DNA of 64,000 nt. It comes from Diphasiastrum complanatum. Lineage: Eukaryota; Streptophyta; Lycopodiopsida; Lycopodiales; Lycopodiaceae. Below are positions 21,683 through 32,526 of this stretch, one piece after another. The first letter of the stretch is position 1. Each line of letters begins with the position of its first letter. The stretch lies in NCBI GenBank assembly GCA_029204225.1, contig CM055100.1, positions 9,739,058 to 9,803,057 on the forward strand, given 5' to 3'. The notes under the pieces are model-generated. The model made no database searches, was not told the DNA's origin, and was given only the letters and a program-made list of their open reading frames with translations. A program made the translations under genes and the position numbers.

Positions 21683-24430
21683 TTAAAAGATTCGATCTGC
21701 AAGAGAAGGCAACCTTCTGAAAAAATTCAAGGGGGCTGGAGGTAGGGGATTGCGAAATCGTGGATGACGAAGGATATATATGCCAACAACGACAATAACT
21801 ACTTGAAATGGTATAACATACAACACAATTGCAGCAATCAAGCAAAATGTGATGCTAATAGCAGTCGCTCGAGGATCTCGCCAGCTTAGGAGTGCTTGAA
21901 ATCTCTCTCCTTGTGATGCAAGGTCTCCTAAAACAGTCTGAATCCTGCTTGCCACCATCCTAAGCCTCTCATATCTGAACTTTATGATGTCAGGTCCTTT
22001 GGATGTGGGATATGTATCAAACTCCTCATCCAGCTCATCTGAATTCACCTCCAAAGCCTGAGATAATGTTGCATCCATGGAAGAAGGTGCCCTTGCCCGA
22101 AACCGATAACGCCATGCTCCAATCCAGAACATATACAAAAAGAGGGTTGGAAGAATGAGATTAGGATACCACACCATAATCAGGAAGAGAATGTGTACAA
22201 GAACTGTGGTAAGTGGGTTTTTCCACCTGCAAACTTCATCAAACCATTTGGCAACTGCTAAGATGCCAGAGAAAACACGGATGATTCGAACGTAACTGGC
22301 CTTGCTTCTTCTTATGCTAAAAAAATTGGAATCCCTATCAAGCACATAGTGAACCACCTCCTGGTGCAAAGGTGGCTCAAACCGTGAAAGTCTCATGGAT
22401 AAAATTTTGATGGCATGATGCTTGAGAAATTCCGTCTCAGTATGTCGCAAGGGATGGCGATAGTGCATCTTGGGCAAGAGAGGCTTGAAGTAGAGCTGCG
22501 TAACATTTAAAAATGAAGAGTAGGAAATCCTTACAGCTAACTCAATTTCTCCCATCTTCTTCACCCCAGAAGGCTGAAGCATCATCAGGGGGTAGGAATG
22601 TGTATAAATACTCTCACTTTCAAGAGTTGACAACCGAATGCGCACCTTTCCGATACGAGCATCTTTTGCCTCTGCTGCTTTCTCGCCATTGAGAAGATGG
22701 CAATTGTCAAAAACCCCAACAGTAAGAACAGTGCAAGGATCATACACCTCCCAAGTGTACTGTTCATTCCACTTGGGGTTGAAATTATCAACCATGGTGC
22801 GTGTCCGAACCCACTTAGGCCCATACTTTGCCACACAATATGCATCGGTTGTCCCTCTTCCATCCTTTGTCTTCATTGGAAGAAGGTTTTGGCCACTGAT
22901 AATTCCCAACTCAAGAATTCCCAATGGATTTTTCCATAACTGCCTTGCCGTGGGCCGCACATCACTTATATAATTACTGGATTCATCCATAACATGATAT
23001 CCACCATCGAAGCAAATTCTCAAGTGAATTCGACCAATGAGTTCTCTATTCCCGTTTTTTTCCAAGTTGTACCACCTTGAGGCCACCACCCTGTTATCGA
23101 CCCTCCTCTCGATTGTATTCAGAGAGATTTTTACAACTCCCACAACATCCCCCTTGCCTGGGCCGACACGATCCTCTACAGTCACATTCAGTTGATCCTC
23201 AAATGGCTCTGCTGTAACAAAGAGCAGATCATCAGTAACCCATTTTGGACTTGAGTTGCGAGTAAGCAACACACGTGTCTTCGCTGACTGAATCCCCAGC
23301 TGCACCTTCACACTCACCTCTGGACTTCTATTCTTATTTGAGACCACCAAATCCTGAGCTTCTATCACCGAAACTCGCAGATACCAGAGCTTCGGGGCAA
23401 GATAAACCTTGGATCTAGTGTGATTATGATGGCGTCCTATTTCAGAGTGCCAAGCCTCTGTAAATGCCTCATCTGCTTGTGTTCCCCACCACACAGCCAG
23501 CATGATCTCACCCTTTACCCTTGTCTCTCCCGCCTTCTCCTCTAGCCTGTACCAAGTGGGAGCAAGGGGGCTATCAGGGGGCACCCTCGATGGAATTTCC
23601 TGGAGCTCAAAGGAAACATATCCAAGAAAGTCATCTTTGCTTGCTGTGTCTTTATCCCACACGGTGATCTCCAACACTGGTCCTTGGATCTTCTCTACAC
23701 TGAAAGCAAAGCTTTGATTCCATTCTGGGTTTAAATTCTTTGCTATTACCATAGTTTCCGCAGGTTTTCCCTCTCCAATTTTCAGCTTCACGTATGGATC
23801 ACTGCTCCCATTGGCATCCTTTGCAGCTAACCCTTTTGCTTTCACTACACGAACATAGAGAAAATTCATTTTCTCCACCAGATCGTAGGCAGTCACCTTC
23901 TCCCCGGTGATGCTAGCAAGCATTGGAGCTGTATTTTTTAATACATATTCTTCTGCAAATACAACAGTAGGAGGTGAAGGCCTGCTCTCTTGTTTTTTCT
24001 CTTCAACAGTCTTTTCAGTCTTTGCAGCAGCCTCATTCTTCTTCTCATCATAGTACCAAATCTTCATCCTTAATTCTCCTCTTACATGAGAGAATAGATT
24101 GCGCTTTTCCAAAGGGTAAGTAACGATGGCTTCTTCCCCTTTCTTCACAACCCAGCTGCCCAAAATCTTGACTCTACCAAGAAAATTGTCTTCCCCTATA
24201 CCATCGGATCTGTCATTGTACACACTCACCTGCACGTCCATTTTCTCAGGATCGGACAAATCAAATTCAAATTTTTCATTCCACACAGGGTTCAGATCCT
24301 TGTTCTTCACCTTGGTCTTTTGCCTGAGGTTTTCAAATGCTACCACGCAGTATGCGCTCGCAGAACCCTGCCCGTCTTTGGGCATAAGATTATGGGCGCT
24401 GCATATTTCCACCACCAATTTGCGCCCCAT
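21683..24430 (-). CDS. MCTP: multiple C2 domain and transmembrane region protein
   Basis: A complete 915-residue, intron-free frame, as is usual for plant MCTP genes. C2 domains lie at about 3-125, 189-315, 348-475 and 505-635. The second keeps a full Ca2+ loop set (D205, D211, then D259, D261, D267). The first has D19 but alanine where the next loop aspartate is usual. A Lys/Glu-rich linker spans 128-150. The C-terminal phosphoribosyltransferase-C-type membrane domain covers about 690-915, with hydrophobic segments near 740-772 and 856-888 and the family ending LNFFRRLPSLADRIF. Family members such as Arabidopsis FTIP1 and QUIRKY sit in the ER membrane, tether it to the plasma membrane at plasmodesmata, and take part in cell-to-cell traffic. 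The start is chosen because GRKLVVEICSAHNLMPKDG opens the C2A domain. The short linker argues against a direct QUIRKY orthologue. A TATA box lies about 310 bp upstream of the start codon. Confidence 0.97.
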   Translation of the reverse strand: MGRKLVVEICSAHNLMPKDGQGSASAYCVVAFENLRQKTKVKNKDLNPVWNEKFEFDLSDPEKMDVQVSVYNDRSDGIGEDNFLGRVKILGSWVVKKGEEAIVTYPLEKRNLFSHVRGELRMKIWYYDEKKNEAAAKTEKTVEEKKQESRPSPPTVVFAEEYVLKNTAPMLASITGEKVTAYDLVEKMNFLYVRVVKAKGLAAKDANGSSDPYVKLKIGEGKPAETMVIAKNLNPEWNQSFAFSVEKIQGPVLEITVWDKDTASKDDFLGYVSFELQEIPSRVPPDSPLAPTWYRLEEKAGETRVKGEIMLAVWWGTQADEAFTEAWHSEIGRHHNHTRSKVYLAPKLWYLRVSVIEAQDLVVSNKNRSPEVSVKVQLGIQSAKTRVLLTRNSSPKWVTDDLLFVTAEPFEDQLNVTVEDRVGPGKGDVVGVVKISLNTIERRVDNRVVASRWYNLEKNGNRELIGRIHLRICFDGGYHVMDESSNYISDVRPTARQLWKNPLGILELGIISGQNLLPMKTKDGRGTTDAYCVAKYGPKWVRTRTMVDNFNPKWNEQYTWEVYDPCTVLTVGVFDNCHLLNGEKAAEAKDARIGKVRIRLSTLESESIYTHSYPLMMLQPSGVKKMGEIELAVRISYSSFLNVTQLYFKPLLPKMHYRHPLRHTETEFLKHHAIKILSMRLSRFEPPLHQEVVHYVLDRDSNFFSIRRSKASYVRIIRVFSGILAVAKWFDEVCRWKNPLTTVLVHILFLIMVWYPNLILPTLFLYMFWIGAWRYRFRARAPSSMDATLSQALEVNSDELDEEFDTYPTSKGPDIIKFRYERLRMVASRIQTVLGDLASQGERFQALLSWRDPRATAISITFCLIAAIVLYVIPFQVVIVVVGIYILRHPRFRNPLPPAPLNFFRRLPSLADRIF

Positions 24431-24740
24431 CCCCAGCTATGTCTGTTCCACTGTGCTTTCTGTGTGTTTGATCCCTTATTGTAGCTGTCTCTGAATTGCT
24501 GCTTCTGCTTTGCTATCTGGGGATGAATTGGGCTTCCAACAGTCTCTCTGTAGATTATTTTCAAAGCATCCACCACAATTCTGATGTTTTCTGCAATCCC
24601 CAGCTGCAACCCACATGAGCATATTCAATTTTAGAGTTATGTCATCATCAACAACAGCAGTAGCAGCACACCATAAAAAGCTCTGGATCTTCAAGTGGCG
24701 TCGTGGAGAGGAATAAGAGGGAGCATGCATTATCATCATC

Positions 24741-24750
24741 TTATTTATAG
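24741..24750 (-). promoter_or_regulatory. TATA box of the MCTP gene
   Basis: Minus strand CTATAAATAA. A start of transcription about 30 bp further would leave a 5' UTR of about 280 nt. A CAG acceptor-like site at about 24597 would allow a 5' UTR intron. A (CT)n tract lies 40-90 bp upstream. Confidence 0.65.
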
Positions 24751-24785
24751 GTTGATGCACATTCTCATTCTCATTCTGTGTGTGT

Positions 24786-24788
<3 letters not shown>

Positions 24789-24834
<46 letters not shown>
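24789..24834. repeat. (CT)n microsatellite in the MCTP promoter
   Basis: About 46 bp of TC preceded by (TG)n. GA/CT tracts near plant core promoters are common GAGA-type elements, so this may matter for expression. Confidence 0.95.
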
Positions 24835-24836
<2 letters not shown>

Positions 24837-24897
24837 AAAAACCGTTGAAACAGGAAACATAAAAAAATAACTGACTCCTCTTTACAATGTACTCCTT

Positions 24898-25254
24898 GGG
24901 GGGGGGGGGGGGGCGCCGACCAGCAAGGAAGGCCCGAGGATTTCGGGCCTTCCCCTACGTAATGCCATTGTGTGAAGGTTTTTTTTTTTCCTCGGTTTTT
25001 TGGCCGTACGATACGGCCGTACGGTCGTACGTGTGGACCATTTTTTTTTTTGTCTTCAATTTTTTGCCGTTTTTTTTCGCAATTTTTTTTTACGTTTGTG
25101 GTGGAATGTGGATGTGGACAGCCAATGACGGGCTGCCACATAGCACATGCACATTCCACCGGAGAGAAGAGAGAACGTGCATTTCACCGGAGAGAGAACT
25201 TGCATTCCACTGGAGAGAGAACTTGCATTCCACCGGAGAGAGGAGAGAGAATGA
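24898..25254. repeat. GC-rich palindromes and a 23-bp tandem repeat upstream of MCTP
   Basis: In order: a G17 run; an 11-bp perfect inverted repeat GGAAGGCCCGA / TCGGGCCTTCC with a 5-nt loop at 24927-24953; GGCCGTA / TACGGCC with a 3-nt loop at 25002-25018 followed by TACGGTCGTACG; several T9-T11 runs; then from about 25150 four copies of a 23-bp unit CCGGAGAGAGAACTTGCATT with small changes. No coding sense is visible; ORFs through it are artefacts. Confidence 0.8.
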
Positions 25255-25816
25255 CAGATTCCTAGGAGAGAAAATTGGATGGACATTATGCTCCTGGAGG
25301 TGGTCCCAAAATACAAAGAACACCTGAGCACAAGGCATTACGTGGTTAAAACATTTCCAGCATTCCTAAAACCCTGGCTAGAATCTTTTCATTTATGAGG
25401 TCATCATTCATTATGTGCAATATGATTGTCCTCCTTTGTTCTTTAAGAGTTATTGGCACAATGAGGGACAAGTCAATCTTGGTGGAGCAACAATTTACAA
25501 TTTAATGGTGACTGTGGGTGATTGGATATACTAACCCTTAGATTTGTGCGAGCCCACCACCGTCACGGCCATCATCCATGGCGATGCTCAAGATTCTCAT
25601 CCATTCCTTGAACACAAAAAAATATGGGCTAGATTTAGCCCACACCGCTCTAGCCATTAGGGTTTTTTCCTTAGGATTTTGTGGGGGTGTTGCCCTTTGA
25701 GACCCCTTTGGCCGAGGTGGACAAGTTTTTTTTTCATTTGGATAGCCTTTGTGTAGGAAGGTTATGTAATTCGGCACATAAGGATAAAATGGTGGCCATG
25801 AAACCCAAAAATGGTC

Positions 25817-25873
<57 letters not shown>

Positions 25874-27266
25874 ACACACTCAAAGCATCATAGCTTGATT
25901 AAGTTTATTACACCCACAAGTCATGGCAACTTGTAAGAAACAAAATGGACACCTTGCATCAAGTCAATAGATGCCACATTGAAAGTTCAAAAATGGATAT
26001 CACATAAGATGGATATGATGGATATCGTTCATCAACTCAATATATACCATGTTGAAAGATAAATAAAAATAGATACAATAAAAAGATACCTTCCACCAAA
26101 GTTTGAAAATTTCATGGCAATCAAAGGAAAATGGGTATGACTTTTCATACACTAAATGGTCATTTTTTAAAGCCAAAGGAGAATAATTCTATGCCTTTAA
26201 TTGCATCAAGGACCTAGGCAACACACAAAATAGTAATATGTAGTCAAATTGTTTCTACCTCCATACAAGTAAATTCCTTGTGTAACAACCTCCTCAAGCA
26301 TAGGTTTCCCATAGTAATAGATCAATGTTAAAGCCTTGGTTTGAGTGAAAACATCAGTTGTTATGTGCATTGTTTCCATCATTTTACATATTTTTAGTAG
26401 CTATTGAAAGAGAAAACCTTTTACCATTGACCCAATTGCACAATTGAATTCAAGTAAACATATCTATGTTATGTGCATAGTTTGCATATTGTAAATATTT
26501 TTAGGAGCTAGGTGAAAAACAAAAGTTTTCTTAATTATTAATGAATAGTTCTAGTCACAAGCTCAACGCGTTGGAGCCTCAACCATGAAGAGCTATCACA
26601 ATATTGTTGAAGTGGAAACTACATAGGTAGAACTATGAAAAAAAACCCTTCAAACAATAATTTTGAATTTTTTCTTAAATTTGTCTAACAAGGGTGGTAA
26701 TGCTCGATCTCATAAAAATGTGACAAACATATGGAGAAAGATATTTTTAGGAAAATAGACACGATGAGTTATTGAGATGATTTTATAGGCATTGCAACAT
26801 AAGTAAGTATCTCATCTTGAGATGAAGATGAATGAGATAAGTGCAAAGATACTCAAAGAAGCAAGAAACCTGAAAACTCGTTGAGTTTGTTAGCCTCCTC
26901 CTTGCAAATAGGAATCATGCAATATATATTAGCCATATGAAAAACCCATTGCAAGTTTTGGAGGATGAAGAACTTGGCCCTACATTGGAAGTATTCTACG
27001 AGAAGAAAGTTCATAGCCTTGAAGTGAGAATTTTGGCAATCAAGATGGAGGCATGCCTTGTTATACAAGACATAATAATGTGGAAAGTGTCTAATAGTGA
27101 GTGACATCACAAAATCCATTGACCTTAGGTTGGTCAAGACACTTATGTTCTTGATCCAACTTGTTGAAGAATAATGAGGGTTGACAAATTGACTAATGAG
27201 GCCACCTAAATTTCTCTCATAGGGATGAGAATATTTGCTCTCATTGGAAAATCAAATTGCTCTCTA
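25255..27266. other. No gene recognised
   Basis: Contains a 50-bp (GA)n tract at 25821-25870. The minus ORF at 26853-27137 (94 codons, hydrophobic) has no known motif and no flanking splice signals that extend it. Otherwise AT-rich. Confidence 0.5.
25821..25870. repeat. (GA)n microsatellite
   Basis: Uninterrupted GA run; source of spurious ORFs on both strands. Confidence 0.95.
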
Positions 27267-27401
27267 GAACTCGTTAGCGATAGGGGAACCCATTTCCTTA
27301 ATCAGACCATCGAGGCCATGTTGTCATACTTTTCTATTACGCATCGCCAAACCACTCCATATAATCCAAAAGCGAATGGGCTTATGGAGCGATTCCCATA
27401 G
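27267..27401 (+). pseudogene. Gypsy integrase core fragment
   Basis: The frame reads ELVSDRGTHFLNQTIEAM, then THRQTTPYNPKANGLMERF and stop. The Asp of SDRGTHF and the Glu of LMERF are exactly 35 residues apart, the D,D(35)E spacing of retroviral-type integrases, and TPYNPKANG matches the Gypsy TPYHPQxxG motif. The first catalytic Asp and all other domains are missing. Confidence 0.8.
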
Positions 27402-27577
27402 AAAGCCAGCCAACAGGAAGCGACAAAGGAGAATGTAAGCAATTTGTTTGCGAGCCGCTGCACAGCTGAGGAAAGGGATATGTGGAGCCTCATGATCCCA
27501 CACGACCAAAATTATTGTTTATATTGTAAAAAATTTCGAAATTTGATGGAGATCAAATGGATAGGAAATCCATAAGT

Positions 27578-28020
27578 TCACATGTTGTTTTCATAGGTGA
27601 TGGAGCTATCTCTTGGATGTCGAAAAACAAGCTACAATCTCATTGTCATCTAGTGAGGACAAGTACAAAGCTCTTACATCTTGTACAAAGGAGATGTTAT
27701 GGATCAAAAGGATGGTAATGGATTTTCACTTGCTAGATTTTTCAGAGAGTCCAGTCATCTTTTGTGATAACCGTTCAGCCCAAATATTGGCAAGCAATCC
27801 TATTTTTCATGCAAGGAGCAAGCATATTGAAGTGGCTTATTATTTTGATAAAGAACAAGTCATGGAAAGTAGGTGGAGCTTCAACATGTTTCTTCAAGGG
27901 AGTGTGTGGCTGATTGATATCGTCACCAAAGCATTGAGAAAAGACTTGTTTATGAATCATAGAACATCACTTGGAGTTCTATCTAAATCTATGCTAAAAC
28001 TAGTTAAAGAGGGAGTATGA
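27578..28020 (+). pseudogene. Copia RNase H domain, 5'-truncated
   Basis: Begins VVFIGDGAISWMSK in one frame; a 1-nt shift at about 27625 moves to the main frame. That frame continues with SLSSSEDKYKALTSCTKEML (Glu of the active site), FCDNRSA (Asp), FHARSKHIEV, and ends SKSMLKLVKEGV and stop. The purine tract AAAGAGGGAG and an LTR follow. The first catalytic Asp region is lost; the join to Gypsy integrase DNA is about 180 bp upstream. Confidence 0.85.
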
Positions 28021-28600
28021 AAAATTCAACTAGTTTGGTTGTTTGATCTCAATTTTGAGGCCAAATTTAGATCTCAACTTAGAGATTGAATTTTTTATGT
28101 CAATACAGGCCTAAATAGTGTTTTTACTATTTTTGGCAAGTAGATAAGTGGATGAGGTCGAGTTTGGAGTTTGGATTCATTCTAATTGGCTGATTTGATA
28201 CATTGCATCTAGACTAAACTTTTTAGGTGGTGAGATACAAGAAATCCATCTCATGTGTATTTCTCTTGATGTCTTGGTTTTCTATGTGTAGAATGTTGAT
28301 TTTCTTGTAGATCTTGCTTCCACATGTGTGAAGGACAGTATTGTACACTAATGTTGCACAAACAAGGACAATACTAAGTCATATCAATGTGTTTATGATC
28401 ATATCTTAATGATTTCTAAATTCTAGCATGCATAAAGTGGTGATTTCTATCTTCTAACTATTTTTAGATGTGCAACCAAATTTGGCTAAGATCTTGTTGA
28501 TCCATTAAATGTTTTTTGGATCTATATTTTTCACACTAAAGTCATTGCTCTGTTAACCTTCTGATTATTAATCATCCTATATCCCATATTCTGACGTCAT
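28016..28600 (+). mobile_element. Copia LTR, copy C
   Basis: Starts TATGAAAAATTCAACTAG (the first TG mutated) right after the polypurine tract, and resembles copies A and B in TCAACTTAGAGATTGAA, CATTGCATCTAGACT and GTGTAGAATG. It lacks the TATA/CT part found in the other two. Similarity to the DNA after copy A goes on to about 28600, where GGTAGCAATAG might be an eroded primer site. Confidence 0.6.
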
Positions 28601-28604
28601 ATTG

Positions 28605-29430
28605 GTAGCAATAGAAATAAAACATATTTGAATCAAAATTTAAAGATTGATTCGTTTAAACCAAGTTTTAGGAGCTTCCTTAAGCCCATGAAGAGCCTTA
28701 CACAATTAGCATATTTTGATTTCTTGTTTTTTTCCTTTAAAATCTTCAAGTTGAGAAATGTACATGTCTTTCAAAAAAGTTGTCTTGACGATCATTTGAT
28801 GAATTTTAAGTTCTTATGATGCTGCCAAAGCTAGAGTAGGCTGGTTGTCAAAATATGAATTCAATGGTAAAGATGACTCATGATCATAGATAAGGTTGAT
28901 CGATTTATGGAATATTGTTACTACTTGGTTGAGTTGTAGATTTGGGACATGCTATATTACTATGGACTTATCTTTGAAAATAGAAGGTAGCTTCATTGAA
29001 ATTAACATCCTTGCTCACAAATGCTATACCATTAATGGGGTCAAATAATTTGTAAATCTTCTACTCCAATGGGGATCCAATAAAGATGCATTTAGTGGAG
29101 GTTTTGTCAAACTTTTTCCTCATCTCTTGAGGTATTTGTGCATAGCAACTACATCCAAATATTATGAAATGATTTATATTGGCTTGTGCCTTGTTCAAGC
29201 TTCATGTGATGTCATATTATTGACTGCTATGGTGCTTGAACATCCTTAGCCCAAAACTTTCTGGGAGACATTTCAAAGTTTAGCGTTGATCTCTGGTTGT
29301 CTTCATAAGGGGTTTGCTTTTTGTTTTAGCATTTTGTTTCAACATTACCATTCTTTTGAGGAGCAGATGACAATAAATTGATTTCCAATGCCAATATTAG
29401 CTAAATAATGCCTAAACTCATGATGGTGGA
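28605..29430 (-). pseudogene. Copia integrase C-terminus to reverse transcriptase start
   Basis: Minus strand, many frame changes. From right to left: SAPQKNGNVE (the integrase catalytic Glu region), a TPHEAWTRHKP-like run, FGCSCYAQIPQEMRKKFDK, TKCIFIG, DPINGIAFVSKDVNFNEA, then LHGLKEAPKTWFKRIN (reverse transcriptase, the YGLKQAPRAW motif). The order is that of Copia. It lies head-on against LTR copy C, so two different Copia copies abut at about 28600. Confidence 0.75.
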
Positions 29431-29776
29431 TTTGTATGAGTCTATCAGTGAGTCATTGGGGAATTGGATGATCTGGCCCTGATAGGCTGCAGAGGTGTCC
29501 CGTGAGGTGTCACAATGCACTACTAGTGGTGCATGGGCCTTGGAGGGTATAAGTATGCCTATTGGGCTCTCACCAGTGTATGCTTGATTGCATGATTGGT
29601 AGTTACATGCTGCTAGAGTGATTCCTCATTCCCCATTGAGACTGATTCATAGCTTGGGGGCTAGATCCGTTCGATCTAGATTTGGTTGGGTTGGCATATG
29701 TTCCCTTGTTTGTTGCTTGTATTGGCATGCTTAGGATAGTATCTTGTATGTAGGACTTTATAATATTCACAAAGCT
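29431..29776. other. No gene recognised
   Basis: Mixed sequence; a short minus ORF only. It leads into a TATA-like site. Confidence 0.45.
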
Positions 29777-29877
29777 TATATAAAAGCTTCCGCACATATA
29801 ATCTAAATCTATAACTCAGTGAATTCGTGCATGGCTACGGAATCTAGTCTTTTGAGTGACTTCGAAGTTGTGATCAA
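29777..29877 (+). promoter_or_regulatory. TATA box followed by a possible first exon
   Basis: TATATAAAAG at 29777-29786 is followed 45 bp later by an ATG at 29831. The 47-nt frame MATESSLLSDFEVVI ends in CAA|GTAAGA, a good splice donor. No second exon was found downstream. It may be the start of a small gene or part of a transposon; it could also be chance. Confidence 0.3.
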
Positions 29878-30570
29878 GTAAGATAGATTTTGATTCATTT
29901 GAATCTTATTAGAATACAATAGAGATAGTTACATGTACTAAGGATTCCGCTCGTTTTTCACTGATACGACACACATTGCCCCGAATCCCAACACTCCATT
30001 CTTTATTCATCCATTTGAAGCTATACTAAACCCTAATACATATTGAAAATTCAATTCATGACAATATTGTTTATTCAAATGCTCAGCAGAGTAGCATTTT
30101 GCATACAAAGTAGCTTTCTGTCATCATCCATTGCACTAGAAAGAGAAACTAGCTAAGCATAAAACATTGATGGAAAACCATAAAGCTTTGATGGAAGAAT
30201 GATAAAGCATTGTTAAAAGTCATAAAACTATGTCTACATACCTAAGAGACTAGTAATAGGTTGCACCTAGGTAGAAACCGTAAAAATATATGAAGTGGGG
30301 TATCACAACATTCAATGCTAAAAATGACCTTCAAAATTACAATTCTAGAAAATGCATAACTAACCTTTGAAAGCATGAAGTAACATGGTGATAGAAAAAA
30401 CAACAATACCATGGAGACCTAATTTTTTTTGAATTTGAATTTTTTTAAAGTTGTCAAATATTCAAAGTACTTGACAAAGATGTATTGCAGTATTAAAAAA
30501 AATTCATTTTGTCAAAAATTGTAACCATGGTGACAAAATTGATTATGATATTATTCTCGACATTTTCAAA

Positions 30571-30587
30571 TGTGTGTGTGTGTGTGT

Positions 30588-30645
<58 letters not shown>
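30571..30645. repeat. (TG)n microsatellite
   Basis: About 75 bp of GT with one A interruption. Confidence 0.95.
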
Positions 30646-30648
<3 letters not shown>

Positions 30649-32006
30649 AGCGTACACAAAAATAATCAAAAAATATATATTTTATTTTTTTGAAACATTG
30701 TTTTGATGCAAATATTTGAAGATTTTTTAATTTTTTAAAATGAAGTTATTTGCATTAAAATTAACCAACTTTGTTGCAATATGAAAATTTATTATAACTT
30801 TTTAAAATCTTTCAATTCTTAAAAATAGTAATTTATACAAATATACATAAATATATATAATATAAATTTTCTTAAACTAAAAATTAAGATATTATAAAAT
30901 TATACATGCTAAAAATATAAATTGCTTTATAATGTTTTACTCTACATAATAATATAAAATGTAAAAAAAAAAAAAGTCAAATACGTTTGAAGAAAATTAG
31001 AGTTAGTAGTGTCTCCGATAATAGGCGCTATTTTGTCAATCTTTTTATGGAGATGAAAAAAATAGGAATATAGTCATTTTAAATTACGTTTATGATTTTC
31101 TTGTAGAAGCATTATAATCTTGAACCAAAACATTTGATAAAATCTTGTGTCACCAACTTTTCGCTAACAAGAGGTTGTGGTTCCTTCGACAAGGGAATGA
31201 CATAGTCTTTCTCATATTTATAGATTCTTCCTATTTCTGCTAACTCATCTAGTAAAACATATAGAGATTTCATTTATATTTTGACAAATTCTACTAATTT
31301 ATTATCCAACTCTACAACAATATGTCTACTTTTTTGAACAACACATGCGTTGGTAGTACCACTTCCACTAAACAAACTTAATACTCAATCAATTAGGTGT
31401 GAAATTCTTTAAAAATTGTAGCGCAACATTGACCATTTATCGTCAAGTGAATAATATCTTATGGTTATGTATTCAATTTCATTAAAAAGCCTCACTCCTT
31501 TTTGCATTTTTGACATTTGGTTCATACTTGAAAAAATAATAACAAACAATTGATTTTAGAAAAACAAATCACAAACTATTAACTAGAATGTGAATAATAT
31601 AAAACCCATGCTAAGCATAGAATTTAATAAAATTTTAAAAATAGCTAGTAGCTAAAAACTCACCAAACAACACTCTCTATCCCAGTGTTTCAAAATTCTA
31701 GGAAGCCTTTTTGTAATAGATTGCCAACTTGAATGAAATATGACAACTCTCCATATAGAAAAAGTTGTGCACTCCAAAAAAACTCCTTACATAACACTTG
31801 AATTTTTATATACTTAAATGGAGAATCATCATTTAACGATTCTTTCCTTTGAAATCCATATGTAATGTCTACAATGCATAATGCATAAGGTTCTTTCAAA
31901 AGAGTGAAATATTTTTAAAATCACATTATTCAGTAGAATAAGACCGCAGTTGATCATCGACATTTTAGGAAGATAGGTCTCCACAAAGTCTCCCTGAAAT
32001 GTCTCA

Positions 32007-32032
32007 CCCCCCCCCCCCCCCCCCCCCCCCCC
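32007..32032. repeat. Poly(C) run
   Basis: Twenty-six consecutive C; translates as artificial polyglycine on the minus strand. Confidence 0.9.
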
Positions 32033-32526
32033 TGTCAATCTCTTTCTATTTTTTTTTTTTAGCTATGGTCTTCAAGATGTATCTTTTGAAGTGTTTAGAC
32101 AGCATTCTATTTCTTGATCTTCAACTATCTGAAATGATGAAAAGCTATGATTAGCAAGGGAAAGAGAAAAGAGAAATTGTTAGGTACAATATCAAATTTA
32201 ATACAATACTTATTCATCTTCTATGTTGAGCATGTTAAAGCGTATCTCTAAACAATATAAAAAAAGGAAATGAGAGCCTCACTTTTAGAACTCAAAGGAT
32301 ACAACTTCTTACGTCCATGTCCAATATAAAGGATTCAGAATAATCCTTGACGTGGATATTCAACACTCTAGCATACGAGTTTATTAGTTATGCCTCGTCA
32401 TTCTGAATTAGGCTAGAAATGTAATTAATAACCTTGTGAGGACCTTGATGCTCTAATTAGGACCTATGGAGCTAGTGCATGGTGATTGATCCTAGATGTG
32501 GACAAACTTTTCCTCCTGACTTCTTC

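Larger units (their letters stand above)
29878..32526. other. AT-rich DNA without a recognised gene
   Basis: Contains a (TG)n tract (30571-30645) and a C26 run (32007-32032). On the minus strand, broken frames at 31690-32005 (CIVDITYGFQRKESLNDD) and 31110-31270 (KSLYVLLDELAEIGRIYKYE) look coding in composition. They match no family I know and are interrupted. Confidence 0.45.

Noticed and set aside
22585-24494. Open frames on both strands inside the MCTP gene
   Set aside because: Shadows of the 915-residue MCTP frame.
24476-25159. 227-codon minus-strand frame upstream of MCTP
   Set aside because: Runs through the CT tract, G17 run and TATA region; no conserved motif. It is promoter and 5' UTR sequence.
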